Shown here piece after piece: positions 8,578-17,309 of a stretch of 64,000 nucleotides of DNA. The DNA comes from 40CM-4-69-5 sp036556905. GTDB lineage: Bacteria > Methylomirabilota > Methylomirabilia > Rokubacteriales > CSP1-6. Under the pieces are notes generated by a model, which was not told the DNA's origin, searched no databases, and worked only from the letters and a program-made list of their open reading frames with translations. The stretch lies in contig DATBIM010000102.1 in assembly GCA_036556905.1 (NCBI GenBank), forward strand, positions 62,001 to 126,000, written 5' to 3'. Both the position numbers and the translations under genes were made by a program. The stretch's first letter is position 1. Every line of letters starts with the position of its first letter.

Positions 8578-10788
8578 ATGCTCTCGCCCATGATCACGCG
8601 CCTGCATCACGTGACGGCGTGGCTGCTCACGCCGCTCCTGTTCGCCACGCTCGCGCTGCCCTTCGCCGCCCGCGCCCAGGCGCCGCCGCCCCCGCCCCCG
8701 CCTGGCCAGAAACCGGTCGCCGCGCCCGGACCGCCGGTTCCACCGCCACCGGCGCCGGGCGACCGGGCCTGGCCGCGCCAGCTCGTGGGCGAGGGGCACG
8801 TCATCACCGTCTATCAGCCCCAGATCGAAAAATGGGAGGGCAGCACGATCGAAGCCCGGACCGCCGTGGCGGTCGAGACGGCCGCGTCCCCCCAGCAGCA
8901 CTTCGGAGTGGTCTGGTTCGTGGCCCAGACCCAGGTCGATCGGCAGAATCGGCTCGTCGCGCTCGATCAGGTCAAGATCGCGCGAGTGAACTTTCCCAGC
9001 GCTCCCGAGAAGGCGGGCGAGTACGCGGCGACGCTGAGCCGGAACCTGCCTCGCGCCGTGGTGACGGCCTCGCTCGATCGCCTGCAGGCCAGCCTGGCCG
9101 TCACCGAGGCCGAGGCCAAGAAACCGGCCAGCCAGCCCCTGAAGAACGAGCCACCTCGGATTTTCTTCAGCCCGAGCCCCGCCCTGCTGATCCTCGTCGA
9201 TGGCAAGCCGGTGTTCCGCCCCGTGGAAGGCACGAAGGTGAGGCGAGCCATCAACACGCGCGCCCTGATCCTGCTCGACGAGAGCAGCGGCAAGTATTAC
9301 CTGCGCGTCCTCGGTCGCTGGGAGGAGGCGAGCGCCCTTGAGGGCCCGTGGGCCATAGCCAAAAAGCCGCCCGGCACGCTGGAGACGGCTCGTCAGGCGG
9401 CGGCCAAGACGGGGCAGGTGGACCAGCTCGATGACCCGGCGCCGGGCATGAAGGAGGCGGCCGCCCAGGGGTCGTATCCCACGGTCTACGTGAGCACGAC
9501 GCCCGCCGAGGTCTTGATAACGGAAGGGCGGCCCGAGTACGAGCCGATCGGCGGGACGCAGCTCCTGCACGTGAAGAATACCCGGGCCAGCATCCTTCTG
9601 GATCCCGCCACCAACGAGCACTACGTGCTCATCTCCGGGCGCTGGTTCCGCGGCAAGTCGCTGGCTCAGGGCCCCTGGGAGTACGTCCCCCACGACAAGC
9701 TTCCTGGAGATTTCGCGAAGATTCCCGAGACGCACCCGCGGGGAACAGTGCTGGCATCGGTCCCGGGGACCCCGCAGGCCCAGGAAGCCGTGATCGACAA
9801 CAGCATCCCCCAGACCGCGACCGTGAACCGGGCCCAGACGAAGCTCACCGTGGCCTACGACGGGGCGCCGCAGCTCAAGCCCATCGAGGGCACCCCGCTG
9901 CAGTACGTGATCAACGCGCCCTTTCCCGTCATCCAGGTGGACGCCACCAGCGTGTACGCGGTGAAGGACGCCGTGTGGTTCGTGGCGCCGTCGCTGAACG
10001 GTCCCTGGACGGTGGCCACCTCGGTCCCGGCGGTCATCTACACCATCCCTCCCAGCTCCCCGATGCACTACGTCACCTACGTGCGGGTGTACGGCTCGAC
10101 GCCCGACGTCGTCTACGTCGGCTACACTCCGGGCTACTACGGCACTGTCGTCGCGCCCACGACCGTCGTCGTGTACGGGACGGGCTATTACTATCCTCCC
10201 TACGTCGGCGCCTATTACTATCCGTACCCGCCAACTTACGGGTACGGGGCCGGCTTCGCGTGGGGCGCCTTCACCGGCTTCACCTTCGGCCTCGTCGTCG
10301 GTGGCATCTGGGGAGGGGGCGCCTACGTTTCGCACCACGACGTCGACGTGGACATCGACCGCAACATCAACATCGACCGGAACAACGTCTACAACAAGTG
10401 GGGCGACAAGCAGGTCAAGTCCAAGGTCCAGGACCGGGTCGGCAACCTGAGCCCCGAGCAGCGGCAGAAGCTCCAGCAGGACCTCAAGGCGCGCGACGGC
10501 GGAGGCAGGACGAACGACGTGCTGGCCGGGCGCGATGGCAACGTGTACCGTCGCGGGCAGGAGGGCTGGGAGCAGCGCGCCGACAAGGACTGGGACCGGG
10601 CCAACATCGACCGCGAGGCCCAGGGCAGGCTCGATCGCGATCAGCGGGCGCGCAGCGCCGGCGAGGCGCGCGACCGCGGCGTCTCGCAGAACCGCGCGTC
10701 GCAGGTCAGCCGGCCGACCGGCGGCGCCAGCCGCCCGGCCGCCGGGGGCGGCGGCGGCCGCGGGGGAGGACGGGGAGGACGGCGCTGA
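8578..10788 (+). CDS. Large exported repeat protein with Gly/Tyr/Pro-rich C-terminus
   Basis: A 736-residue exported protein. A signal peptide (about 1-32, ending ARAQA) is followed by a polyproline spacer. Three related segments at about 195-275, 300-375 and 415-485 each carry a pattern like 'V..G.P...PIEGT.L....NT...ILLD..... Y.....W..A..L.GPW'. Then comes a Tyr/Pro-rich stretch (YYYPYPPTYGYG), a hydrophobic glycine-rich span (FTFGLVVGGIWGGG), an Asp/Asn-rich segment (VDVDIDRNINIDRNN) and a basic Gly/Arg-rich tail. Similar architectures are often deposited under carbohydrate-binding labels, without proof. ATG 8578 follows GGAGG; ATG 8590 is an alternative start. Probably envelope-associated. 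Confidence 0.75.
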   Translation: MLSPMITRLHHVTAWLLTPLLFATLALPFAARAQAPPPPPPPGQKPVAAPGPPVPPPPAPGDRAWPRQLVGEGHVITVYQPQIEKWEGSTIEARTAVAVETAASPQQHFGVVWFVAQTQVDRQNRLVALDQVKIARVNFPSAPEKAGEYAATLSRNLPRAVVTASLDRLQASLAVTEAEAKKPASQPLKNEPPRIFFSPSPALLILVDGKPVFRPVEGTKVRRAINTRALILLDESSGKYYLRVLGRWEEASALEGPWAIAKKPPGTLETARQAAAKTGQVDQLDDPAPGMKEAAAQGSYPTVYVSTTPAEVLITEGRPEYEPIGGTQLLHVKNTRASILLDPATNEHYVLISGRWFRGKSLAQGPWEYVPHDKLPGDFAKIPETHPRGTVLASVPGTPQAQEAVIDNSIPQTATVNRAQTKLTVAYDGAPQLKPIEGTPLQYVINAPFPVIQVDATSVYAVKDAVWFVAPSLNGPWTVATSVPAVIYTIPPSSPMHYVTYVRVYGSTPDVVYVGYTPGYYGTVVAPTTVVVYGTGYYYPPYVGAYYYPYPPTYGYGAGFAWGAFTGFTFGLVVGGIWGGGAYVSHHDVDVDIDRNINIDRNNVYNKWGDKQVKSKVQDRVGNLSPEQRQKLQQDLKARDGGGRTNDVLAGRDGNVYRRGQEGWEQRADKDWDRANIDREAQGRLDRDQRARSAGEARDRGVSQNRASQVSRPTGGASRPAAGGGGGRGGGRGGRR

Positions 10789-10840
10789 CCGGGCGCGCGG
10801 ACGACTCGTCCCGAATCACACCACACCGGGAGAGATAGCC

Positions 10841-11080
10841 ATGAGATCACGAGTGATGTTGGCGGCGGTGGCGATGCTCGCGCTCGTTGCTGCCGGCTGC
10901 ACATCGTATTACCGCATCAAGGACACGACCTCCGGCCGCACCTACTACACCGAGGAGTTCAAGCGGCGCAACGGGACGCTGATCTTCAAGGACACCAAGT
11001 CCGGAGCGGAGATCACCCTCCCCTCGTCGGAGATCGCCGAAGTGTCGGAGGACGAGTACAAGAAGAACACCGCTAAATGA
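10841..11080 (+). CDS. YgdI/YgdR-like small lipoprotein
   Basis: A 79-residue lipoprotein: hydrophobic signal ending VAAGC, then a compact domain YRIKDTTSGRTYYTEEF ... GTLIFKDTKSGAEITLPSSEI, which resembles the SH3-like DUF903 (YgdI/YgdR) domain of small outer-membrane lipoproteins. ATG at 10841 follows GGGAGAGA. Its stop overlaps the start of the DUF481 gene (ATGA), so the two are translationally coupled and probably function in the same compartment. The role is unknown. Confidence 0.75.
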   Translation: MRSRVMLAAVAMLALVAAGCTSYYRIKDTTSGRTYYTEEFKRRNGTLIFKDTKSGAEITLPSSEIAEVSEDEYKKNTAK

Positions 11081-12114
11081 GCGCCGTGATCGCTCGCCTC
11101 TGGCGCCCGCTCCTTGGTAGCGTGGCCCTCGGCCTGGTGCTGGCCGGGAGCGTGGCGGCGGATGAGATCTTGCTGCTCAACGGCGACCGCCTGACGGGCA
11201 AGGTCGTCGGCGCCGCCGGTGGCAAGCTCACCATCAAGACCGAGGCGGCCGGCGAGGTCACCGTGGACCTGGCCAAGGTCAAGACCTTCTCCACCGACGA
11301 GCCCATCGTGTTCAGGGTCGGCGAGGCCACGCTGCGCTCGCGCGCCACGGCCGGCGCTGACGGGACGGTCCAGATCATTCCGGGCCCCGGGGAAGCGCCC
11401 CGGGTGGTCGCGCTCAAGGACGTTGCCCAGATCAATCCGCCCCCCGTGAGGTGGACGGGCGCCCTCTCTCTCACGGGAATGGTTACCCGCGGCAACTCGG
11501 AGACGTCGAACATCGCCGCATCCTTGAACGCCGTCCGGCGCTCGGAGCACGACCGCATCACGCTGGGGGCCGGCTACGCCTACGGCCGGGAGAAGGACCA
11601 GGACACGGGCGACGAGTCGTCGACCGTCGACAACATGTTCGGCTTCGGGAAGTATGACTACTTCGTGTCCAAGCGGCTCTATCTCTTCGGCGCGGTTCGG
11701 GCGGAACGCGATCGGATCGCCGACCTCGACCTCCGCTTCACCCCGAGCGTCGGTGTCGGTTACCAGTGGTTCGAGACCCCGACCTTCAATCTCTCCAGCG
11801 AGGCGGGCCTGGCCTGGGTCTACGAGGACTACCGTGACCAGGGCAGCGACGACCACTTCGCGGCGCGGCTGGCCTACCACGTGGACTGGACGCCGTACAA
11901 GGCGGTCACGCTGTTCCACAATCTCGAGTGGCTGCCCGCCTTCGACGACCCGTTCGACGACTACAATCTGAACGGCGACGCCGGTCTGCGGGCCGCGATC
12001 TTCCAGGGCTTCTTCGCCGAGGCCAAGGTCGAGCTCCGCTACGACGCGACGCCGGCGCCCGGGAACAAGAAAGAGGATGTGCGCTATCTCGTGGGCATCG
12101 GCTGGTCGTTCTGA
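11077..12114 (+). CDS. DUF481 (YdiY-like) outer-membrane beta-barrel protein
   Basis: A 345-residue exported protein. A signal peptide (about 1-28, ending SVAADE) is followed by an N-terminal domain with LLNGDRLTGKVV, repeated in weaker form, as in DUF481 proteins. From about residue 125 there are alternating amphipathic strands (GALSLTGMVTRGNSETSN, SLNAVRRSEHDRITLGAGYAYG) that end in an aromatic C-terminal strand RYLVGIGWSF, the usual signal for outer-membrane barrel insertion. Start overlaps the preceding lipoprotein gene. The family is salt/osmotic-stress associated in some bacteria, but its function is not established. Confidence 0.87.
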   Translation: MSAVIARLWRPLLGSVALGLVLAGSVAADEILLLNGDRLTGKVVGAAGGKLTIKTEAAGEVTVDLAKVKTFSTDEPIVFRVGEATLRSRATAGADGTVQIIPGPGEAPRVVALKDVAQINPPPVRWTGALSLTGMVTRGNSETSNIAASLNAVRRSEHDRITLGAGYAYGREKDQDTGDESSTVDNMFGFGKYDYFVSKRLYLFGAVRAERDRIADLDLRFTPSVGVGYQWFETPTFNLSSEAGLAWVYEDYRDQGSDDHFAARLAYHVDWTPYKAVTLFHNLEWLPAFDDPFDDYNLNGDAGLRAAIFQGFFAEAKVELRYDATPAPGNKKEDVRYLVGIGWSF

Positions 12115-12205
12115 CCTGCCGGGGCGCCCGACGCCGAGATTCGAGCGGAGGTGGGAGCTGACCGGGAAGACCCCCTGACGTAAGCCGAGCGCCGCCACCG
12201 AGCAG

Positions 12206-12219
12206 GGTCAGCGCTGACC
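12206..12219. repeat. Perfect 14-bp palindrome GGTCAGCGCTGACC
   Basis: A perfect inverted repeat without loop that spans the stop codon of the minus-strand kinase, in the 93-bp gap between convergent genes. There is no T-tract, so it is not a standard intrinsic terminator. It could be a protein-binding site, a weak bidirectional stop or chance. Nothing else is evident in the gap. Confidence 0.35.
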
Positions 12220-14904
12220 GTCAATCGCCGGGGGCGGACTCACCCGGGGAAGCTCCACGTGCACCGTGAGACCCCCGCCAGGATTGCCGGTGGCCCACAT
12301 CCGCCCGTCGTGGGCGCTGACGATCGAGCGACTGATCGAGAGGCCCATGCCGAGCCCGTCGCGCTTGGTGCTGACAAAGGGGGCGAAGATTCGCTCCAGG
12401 TCCGAGTCGGGCACCCCGACGCCGGTATCGGAAACGGTAAGCTCCACCGACCCCGCCGCGGACGCCGCCGTGGCGACGGTGATCTCCCGGCGCGTTGCGG
12501 CGCCGGCGCCGATGGCGTCGGCGGCGTTGACGAGGAGGTTCAGGAGCACCTGTTGCAGCTGGACGGGATCGGCCATCACGGGCGGGAGGGACGGGGCCAG
12601 GTCGAAGGTGGTGATGATGCCCTTACTCTGGAAATCGTGGCGCAGCAGCGTGGTCACGCCCATGACGAGCCCGTTGCAGTCCACCGGTTCGGGTCTGGCC
12701 TCCTCTCGCCTGGCCAGGGCCCGGAGCCGCCCGATGATGAGGGCCGCCCGCTTGGCGTCCTCTGAGATGTCGGCGAGGGCGTCCCGGAGATCTTCGGGGC
12801 CGGCCGAGGAGGCCTCCACCATCCGGCGGGCGGCCTGGGCGTTGGTGAGGATGGCGGCCAGCGGTTGATTGATCTCGTGGGCCAGCGCCGCGGTCAGCTC
12901 GCCCATGGTCGTCGTACGGAGCACGTGGGCCAGCTCGTCGCGCTGGTGTCGGGCCTCCTCCTCGGCCCGCCGCCGTCGGGTGATGTCGATGTGCGAGATG
13001 ATGGCGCCGCCCTCCGGCCGTCGGAACGGCTCCACGACCAGCTCGAACCAGCGCTCGCCCGCCGGCGTGCTGGCCGGATACTCGAATGAGGCCTGGGGCG
13101 TCACGCCAGCGAGGACGGACTCGATCGCATCGAGCATCGGCTTGGCATACGGCTCCCCGGCCGCGGCGGCCTGGCGGCAGACGGCCAGGTAGTTCGCCCC
13201 GACGGGCGGCCGGGCAAATTCCGCCCCCGACTCCCCGATGGCCTGCGTCCACGACTCGTTGATGGTCAGGATCACGCCATCACGATCAACGGCCGCGAGT
13301 TGCCCGTAGAGCGACGAGAAGGCGGCGCTGCGCAGCATCGTGTGCTCGAGGAGCATCTGTCGGGCTGCCCTGACGTCGGTGACATCGATCCCGGAACCCA
13401 TGTAGCCGAGGAACTCGCCACGGGCGTCCACGCGGGGCACGCCGTGGTCGAGGATCCAGCGGAACTCGCCGTCGGCGCGCCGGAGCCGGTACTCGAGGGT
13501 GAACGGCTCGCGGGCCGCGAAGGCTCGACGATATTCGCCGAGGCACTGCGTGACGTCCTCGGGATGGATGCCTTCCGTCCAGCCGTCGCCCAGCTCCTCC
13601 TCGAGCCTCCGTCCCGTGAACTGAAGCCAGCGGGTATTGAAGTAGGTGCAGCGGGCATCGACGCCCGCCAGCCACAGCATGGAGGGGAACGTCTCCGCCA
13701 TCAGCAGGAAGCGCTGCTCGCTCTCGCGCATGGCGATCTGGGCCTGATCGAGCCCGCGCTGGACGTGCCGTCGTCGACGCCGCTCGAGGAGCAGACCGGC
13801 GATGAGCGCGGCCTGCAGGGCGATCAGGGCGGTGGCGCCGACGATGGGCCACCGGTAGAGCTCCCAGGCCGACGGCGAGCGGAAGCGCACGATGCTGCCG
13901 GCCGGAAGGCGGCGCTCACTGATAGACCAGCGCCGGAGCTGCCGGGCATCGAACATGGTGATGGCCCCGTCCTGCAGGATGACCTCCGGGGCGAGGGGTT
14001 CCCCCCGGAGAACGCGGAGTCCGAGCTCGGCAGCCCTCGCGCCCAGGGCCTCGAAGCTGATCAGGGCACCACCGACGATGCCGTGGCCGAGTAGCGTGTC
14101 GGCAACGCTGTAGATGGGCACGGGGGCGCCGGTGGCGACCTGCTTGAGCGCGTCGGGCGTGGTGAAGGTGCGGCCAGCGCCGTCGCGCAGGAAGCCACCC
14201 ATAATGATGACGGTGCGCCTGGGCAGGGCCCGCACCGCCTCCAGGACCTGCGGCATGGGCAGGCCGGTCAAGTAGCCGAGCTGGACACGGTCGCGGTATC
14301 CCGAGAAGGCCTCCCGAGCCTGTGCTTCCAGGCCGCGATCGCTGTCACCGGCGCCTCCGACGAAGACGACGCGCTCGGTGTCGGGATGCAACCTCAGCAC
14401 TAGCTCCAGTGTGGCCGCCCACGGCAGAACCATCGACACGCCCGTAACACCGGGCGGGAGCCGGGGCTGCCCGAGGGCTGAGGAGACGGGCTGGCAGAAC
14501 ACGATCGGGACCTCCGGGAAGGCCGCGGCCCGTTCCCGGAGGATGAGCCGGGTCATACCATCCCCGCACACCACGATCAGGTCCAGGCGACTCGCCGCAT
14601 ACTTCCGCGCCAGCAGCCGGAGCAGGTCGTGCTCGTTCCCCTGATTCGCCAGCCAGGAGAGGTCGATGTACTCGGTGTAGAAGCGGAGCGGCTCCGGGGA
14701 GCCCGCTTCGAGCGTCCTTCGCAATCCCTGGTCCAGGCTGATGACGGCCGGCACCAACCGAGCTTCCCCATAGATCAACAGCACCGATCTGGCGTCCGCG
14801 CCGGCGGTCTCCGTGGCCGTGACCACCAGCGAGGTCGCGAGGACGAAGATCAGACGGAGCGAAGCCAGCGCGAGGAGATTGTGAGGATCCATCCTGGCTG
14901 GCAT
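12208..14904 (-). CDS. Histidine kinase with ABC-type periplasmic sensor, two PAS domains
   Basis: About 898 residues. After a signal/anchor segment, residues about 45-340 look like an ABC substrate-binding (LuxP/BtpA-like) sensor domain (VLLIYGEARLVPAVISLDQ, VVCGDGMT, VFVGGAGDSDRG). A membrane span (IVGATALIALQAALIAGLLLE) follows, then a PAS with PAC at about 405-520, a second PAS region at about 535-645 and the kinase core with His676 in ALAHEINQPLAAIL. The ATPase boxes are NLLVNAADAI, DTGVGVPD and GLGMGLSIS. The start is uncertain: ATG 14904 and ATG 14892 both lack a good ribosome site. Divergent from the second SYLF gene across a gap containing palindrome site 2. Kinase core closely resembles that of 24-2573. 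Which receiver it drives is not shown. Confidence 0.88.
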   Translation of the reverse strand: MPARMDPHNLLALASLRLIFVLATSLVVTATETAGADARSVLLIYGEARLVPAVISLDQGLRRTLEAGSPEPLRFYTEYIDLSWLANQGNEHDLLRLLARKYAASRLDLIVVCGDGMTRLILRERAAAFPEVPIVFCQPVSSALGQPRLPPGVTGVSMVLPWAATLELVLRLHPDTERVVFVGGAGDSDRGLEAQAREAFSGYRDRVQLGYLTGLPMPQVLEAVRALPRRTVIIMGGFLRDGAGRTFTTPDALKQVATGAPVPIYSVADTLLGHGIVGGALISFEALGARAAELGLRVLRGEPLAPEVILQDGAITMFDARQLRRWSISERRLPAGSIVRFRSPSAWELYRWPIVGATALIALQAALIAGLLLERRRRRHVQRGLDQAQIAMRESEQRFLLMAETFPSMLWLAGVDARCTYFNTRWLQFTGRRLEEELGDGWTEGIHPEDVTQCLGEYRRAFAAREPFTLEYRLRRADGEFRWILDHGVPRVDARGEFLGYMGSGIDVTDVRAARQMLLEHTMLRSAAFSSLYGQLAAVDRDGVILTINESWTQAIGESGAEFARPPVGANYLAVCRQAAAAGEPYAKPMLDAIESVLAGVTPQASFEYPASTPAGERWFELVVEPFRRPEGGAIISHIDITRRRRAEEEARHQRDELAHVLRTTTMGELTAALAHEINQPLAAILTNAQAARRMVEASSAGPEDLRDALADISEDAKRAALIIGRLRALARREEARPEPVDCNGLVMGVTTLLRHDFQSKGIITTFDLAPSLPPVMADPVQLQQVLLNLLVNAADAIGAGAATRREITVATAASAAGSVELTVSDTGVGVPDSDLERIFAPFVSTKRDGLGMGLSISRSIVSAHDGRMWATGNPGGGLTVHVELPRVSPPPAIDGQR

Positions 14905-14970
14905 AGTCGCCACGAAGCATAGCGCGTGGGCGGTCACAGATCTAGCACGCACCTGCCGAGCGCCCGCATA

Positions 14971-14981
14971 GGACGAAGGTC
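14971..14981 (+). promoter_or_regulatory. Palindromic motif GGACGAAGGTC, site 2
   Basis: Same 11 bases as site 1, in the 143-bp gap between the divergent kinase and SYLF paralog 2, 66 bp before the SYLF ATG. An outer arm pair GGAC...GTCC also flanks it (14971-14974 and 14985-14988). Placement would allow control of both genes. Confidence 0.45.
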
Positions 14982-15047
14982 GTAGTCCCAAGCCTGCCGA
15001 CTTGTGTCACCCTCTCGCTGAGTTCCCCCACAGAAAGGAGAGCGTTC

Positions 15048-15764
15048 ATGAAACTGAGGTGCGAGCCGAGAACACGTGTTCGGATGCTGGCCGCCCTCGC
15101 CGCCCTGAGCCTCGTCGCCGGTGGGGCGGTTTCCGTCCGCGCCGACGACAAGATGGCCGCCGAGCAGCTGGTCACCAGAGCGAAGCTCGTGGTCGAGAGC
15201 TTCACCGCGGACGAGAAGATGGGCTCGCTCCGCGATAATGCGAAGAAGGCCAAGGCTATGTTCGTGGTGCCGGAGGCTTTGCGGGCGGCGTTCATCATCG
15301 GGGGCCAGGGAGGCAGCGGTGTCCTGGTCGCCCGCGACGCCAAGACCAAACGGTGGCTGGGCCCGACGTTCCACACTCTCGGCGGAGCCAGCTTCGGGTT
15401 CCAGGCCGGCGCGGATGCGGCCGAGGTGGTCGCCCTCGCGATGACCGAACGCGGCCTGACCAAGCTCCTCAGCCCAACCGTCACGCTGGGAGGAGACGCC
15501 AGCGTGGCGCTCGGACCCGTCAGCGCTGGTGCGGGAGCCGCCACGGCCGGGCTGAGCGCGGACATCCTGGTTTACTCCCGCTCCAAGGGGCTCTACGGCG
15601 GGTTCTCGGCCGAAGGCGCCGTGGTGAGCGTGAGGGACTCCCTCAACAAGGCGTATTACGGCAAGGAGGTCAGCCCGAGCGACGTCCTGGTGCGTGGCAC
15701 CCCGCGTAACCCGAAGGGCGAGCCGCTGCTGAAGGCGGTCGATAAGCTCGCGGCCGCGAAATAG
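15048..15764 (+). CDS. SYLF-domain lipid-binding exported protein (paralog 2)
   Basis: A 238-residue protein with a strong ribosome site (AGAAAGGAG) and a signal peptide (about 1-34, ending SVRADD) lacking a lipobox cysteine, unlike paralog 1. The SYLF body is well conserved: AKAMFVVPEALRAAFIIGGQGG, MTERGLTKLL, LSADILVYSRSKGLYGGFSAEG and YYGKEVSPSDVLV. Divergent from a histidine kinase; the kinase may regulate it or respond to the same envelope signal. The pair of SYLF genes, 9 kb apart and each with the same upstream palindrome, suggests duplication with retained control. Confidence 0.88.
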   Translation: MKLRCEPRTRVRMLAALAALSLVAGGAVSVRADDKMAAEQLVTRAKLVVESFTADEKMGSLRDNAKKAKAMFVVPEALRAAFIIGGQGGSGVLVARDAKTKRWLGPTFHTLGGASFGFQAGADAAEVVALAMTERGLTKLLSPTVTLGGDASVALGPVSAGAGAATAGLSADILVYSRSKGLYGGFSAEGAVVSVRDSLNKAYYGKEVSPSDVLVRGTPRNPKGEPLLKAVDKLAAAK

Positions 15765-15804
15765 CGCAGACTCGCCGGCCGGGAACACCAGGCGATCGGG
15801 AGAT

Positions 15805-17307
15805 TCACGAGCGCCCGGGGCCGAAGAATCGGGTGGCGCCGGGATGCAGGGGGATAGTGACGCCTCTGAGCGCGCTGTCCTTGGTCGCCTTGACGCCCTC
15901 GGCGCTCCCGGCCCCGGCGAGATCGGCCCCGGCGAAGACGAGGCTGACCACGTTCTCGACCTCGGCGTCCGGCGCGTCGGTCGTGCTGACGAGCAGCGCC
16001 GCCGTCGCTACCGTAGCGATGGGCTCGCCCTGACCGGGATAGGTGTTGACCGGCAGCGTCATCGCCACGAGGCCGGGGTTCTCGGCGAGGAGGCGGTTGA
16101 TGCGGGGACTGGGCAGGGGCAGCAGCCGCATTCCTGTCCCCGCCGCCAGCTTCTGGAGATCCCGGGCGGGAGGGGCGATGGTGACGAAAAACGCGTCGAG
16201 CTGGCCGGCGCCGAGCCGCCGTATGGCCTCTTCGCGTCCGCGCTCGCTCGCCTCGCCCAGGTCGCGAACCCCGAGGCCATGGACCGCCAGCACCGCGACG
16301 GCGCTATATTGCGTCCCTGACCCCGACGGGCCGATATCAACGCGCTTGCCGCGCAGGTCCTCGATGGTGCGGATCGGTGAGGCTGCCGGCACGACGACGT
16401 GCACTGCCTCCGGGAAGAGGCTGCCCAGCGCGCGCAGCGTGGTGAGCGGACCACCCCGTGCGAATGGCCCGCGCCCGGCCACGGCTTGGGTCGCGACGTC
16501 GGCCTGAATGATCGCGTAGTCAGCCTCCCCGCGCGCGAGCAGCCCGGCGTTCTGCACGCTTCCCTCTGTCTCGACGTTTCGGAGGGCCACCTCGGGCCGC
16601 ACCTTCTTCACGCTGGCCACCAGCGCCGCCCCGAAGCGCGCGTACTCGCCGCCGCGGGGACCGCTGGCGAACGTGTAGACGTGCTGGCGGCGCGCCAGGC
16701 GGCGCTGGATGTTCTCCGTGGCCCGCTGCAGCTCGTCGGAGATCACCTCATCCTGTCGGGGATCGACTCCGGGCGGCGGGATGGCGACCATCGCGGCCAG
16801 CTTGTCGATGAGCTGCTTCGACCGGGACGGTGGCGCCGTGTTCTCGGGGTCGGGCGCCGCGGTCACGGCGCCCGGCGCGGCCGCCACGCTCTTCCACGCG
16901 TCGCCGGACCACTCGTAGGTGGAAGATCCGTAGACGTGCACCATGTCGCCGGCGCGGTTCTGGGGCTTGATGCCGAAGAGGCCCTTCTCCGTCGCCCCCA
17001 GGGCAAAGCCAAGGCTGGCCGGGCTGAGCTGCTCCCAGCCGGCAAAGTCGTAGTCTTGGCGGAAGCGCAGGACGGCGTTGTAGTAGACGATCAGCCGCTT
17101 CGTCCCCTGCTCCCCCGAGGGGAGTGGCGCGCTGCCCTTACGGCCGAGGGACGCTAACTCGAGGAGACCGTCCTTGACCTGCTTCGCCAGCTTCTCCTGG
17201 ACCTCCCGTCGCAGCGTCGCCTCGTCGGGACCTCGGGCACAGCCCACCAGCATGGTCGCGGTGAGAACCGCGAGTCCGGCCCACACCCTGGCCCGCACGC
17301 GCCGCAT
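15805..17307 (-). CDS. TAXI-family solute-binding lipoprotein next to GltS
   Basis: A 500-residue lipoprotein. ATG 17307 starts a signal ending LVGC. Residues about 20-200 form an extra N-terminal domain (coiled charged helix, then GTKRLIVYYNAVLRF ... STYEWSGDAW). From about residue 205 a TAXI solute-binding domain follows: YTFASGPRGGEYARFG, VETEGSVQNAGLLARGEADYAI, LRGKRVDIGPSGSGTQYSAV. TAXI proteins normally deliver substrate to TRAP permeases; here no TRAP permease is adjacent. Instead it begins 2 bp after the stop of a GltS symporter, so the two are one transcript. This suggests, but does not prove, a binding-protein-assisted glutamate-type transporter. Last gene of the minus-strand module. 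Confidence 0.85.
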   Translation of the reverse strand: MRRVRARVWAGLAVLTATMLVGCARGPDEATLRREVQEKLAKQVKDGLLELASLGRKGSAPLPSGEQGTKRLIVYYNAVLRFRQDYDFAGWEQLSPASLGFALGATEKGLFGIKPQNRAGDMVHVYGSSTYEWSGDAWKSVAAAPGAVTAAPDPENTAPPSRSKQLIDKLAAMVAIPPPGVDPRQDEVISDELQRATENIQRRLARRQHVYTFASGPRGGEYARFGAALVASVKKVRPEVALRNVETEGSVQNAGLLARGEADYAIIQADVATQAVAGRGPFARGGPLTTLRALGSLFPEAVHVVVPAASPIRTIEDLRGKRVDIGPSGSGTQYSAVAVLAVHGLGVRDLGEASERGREEAIRRLGAGQLDAFFVTIAPPARDLQKLAAGTGMRLLPLPSPRINRLLAENPGLVAMTLPVNTYPGQGEPIATVATAALLVSTTDAPDAEVENVVSLVFAGADLAGAGSAEGVKATKDSALRGVTIPLHPGATRFFGPGRS

Positions 17308-17309
17308 CC

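Noticed and set aside
8536..10338. 600-codon open frame antisense to the large exported repeat protein
   Set aside because: Composition is biased (Gly/Arg/Asp-rich), there is no motif, and the plus strand has a signal peptide and consistent repeats.
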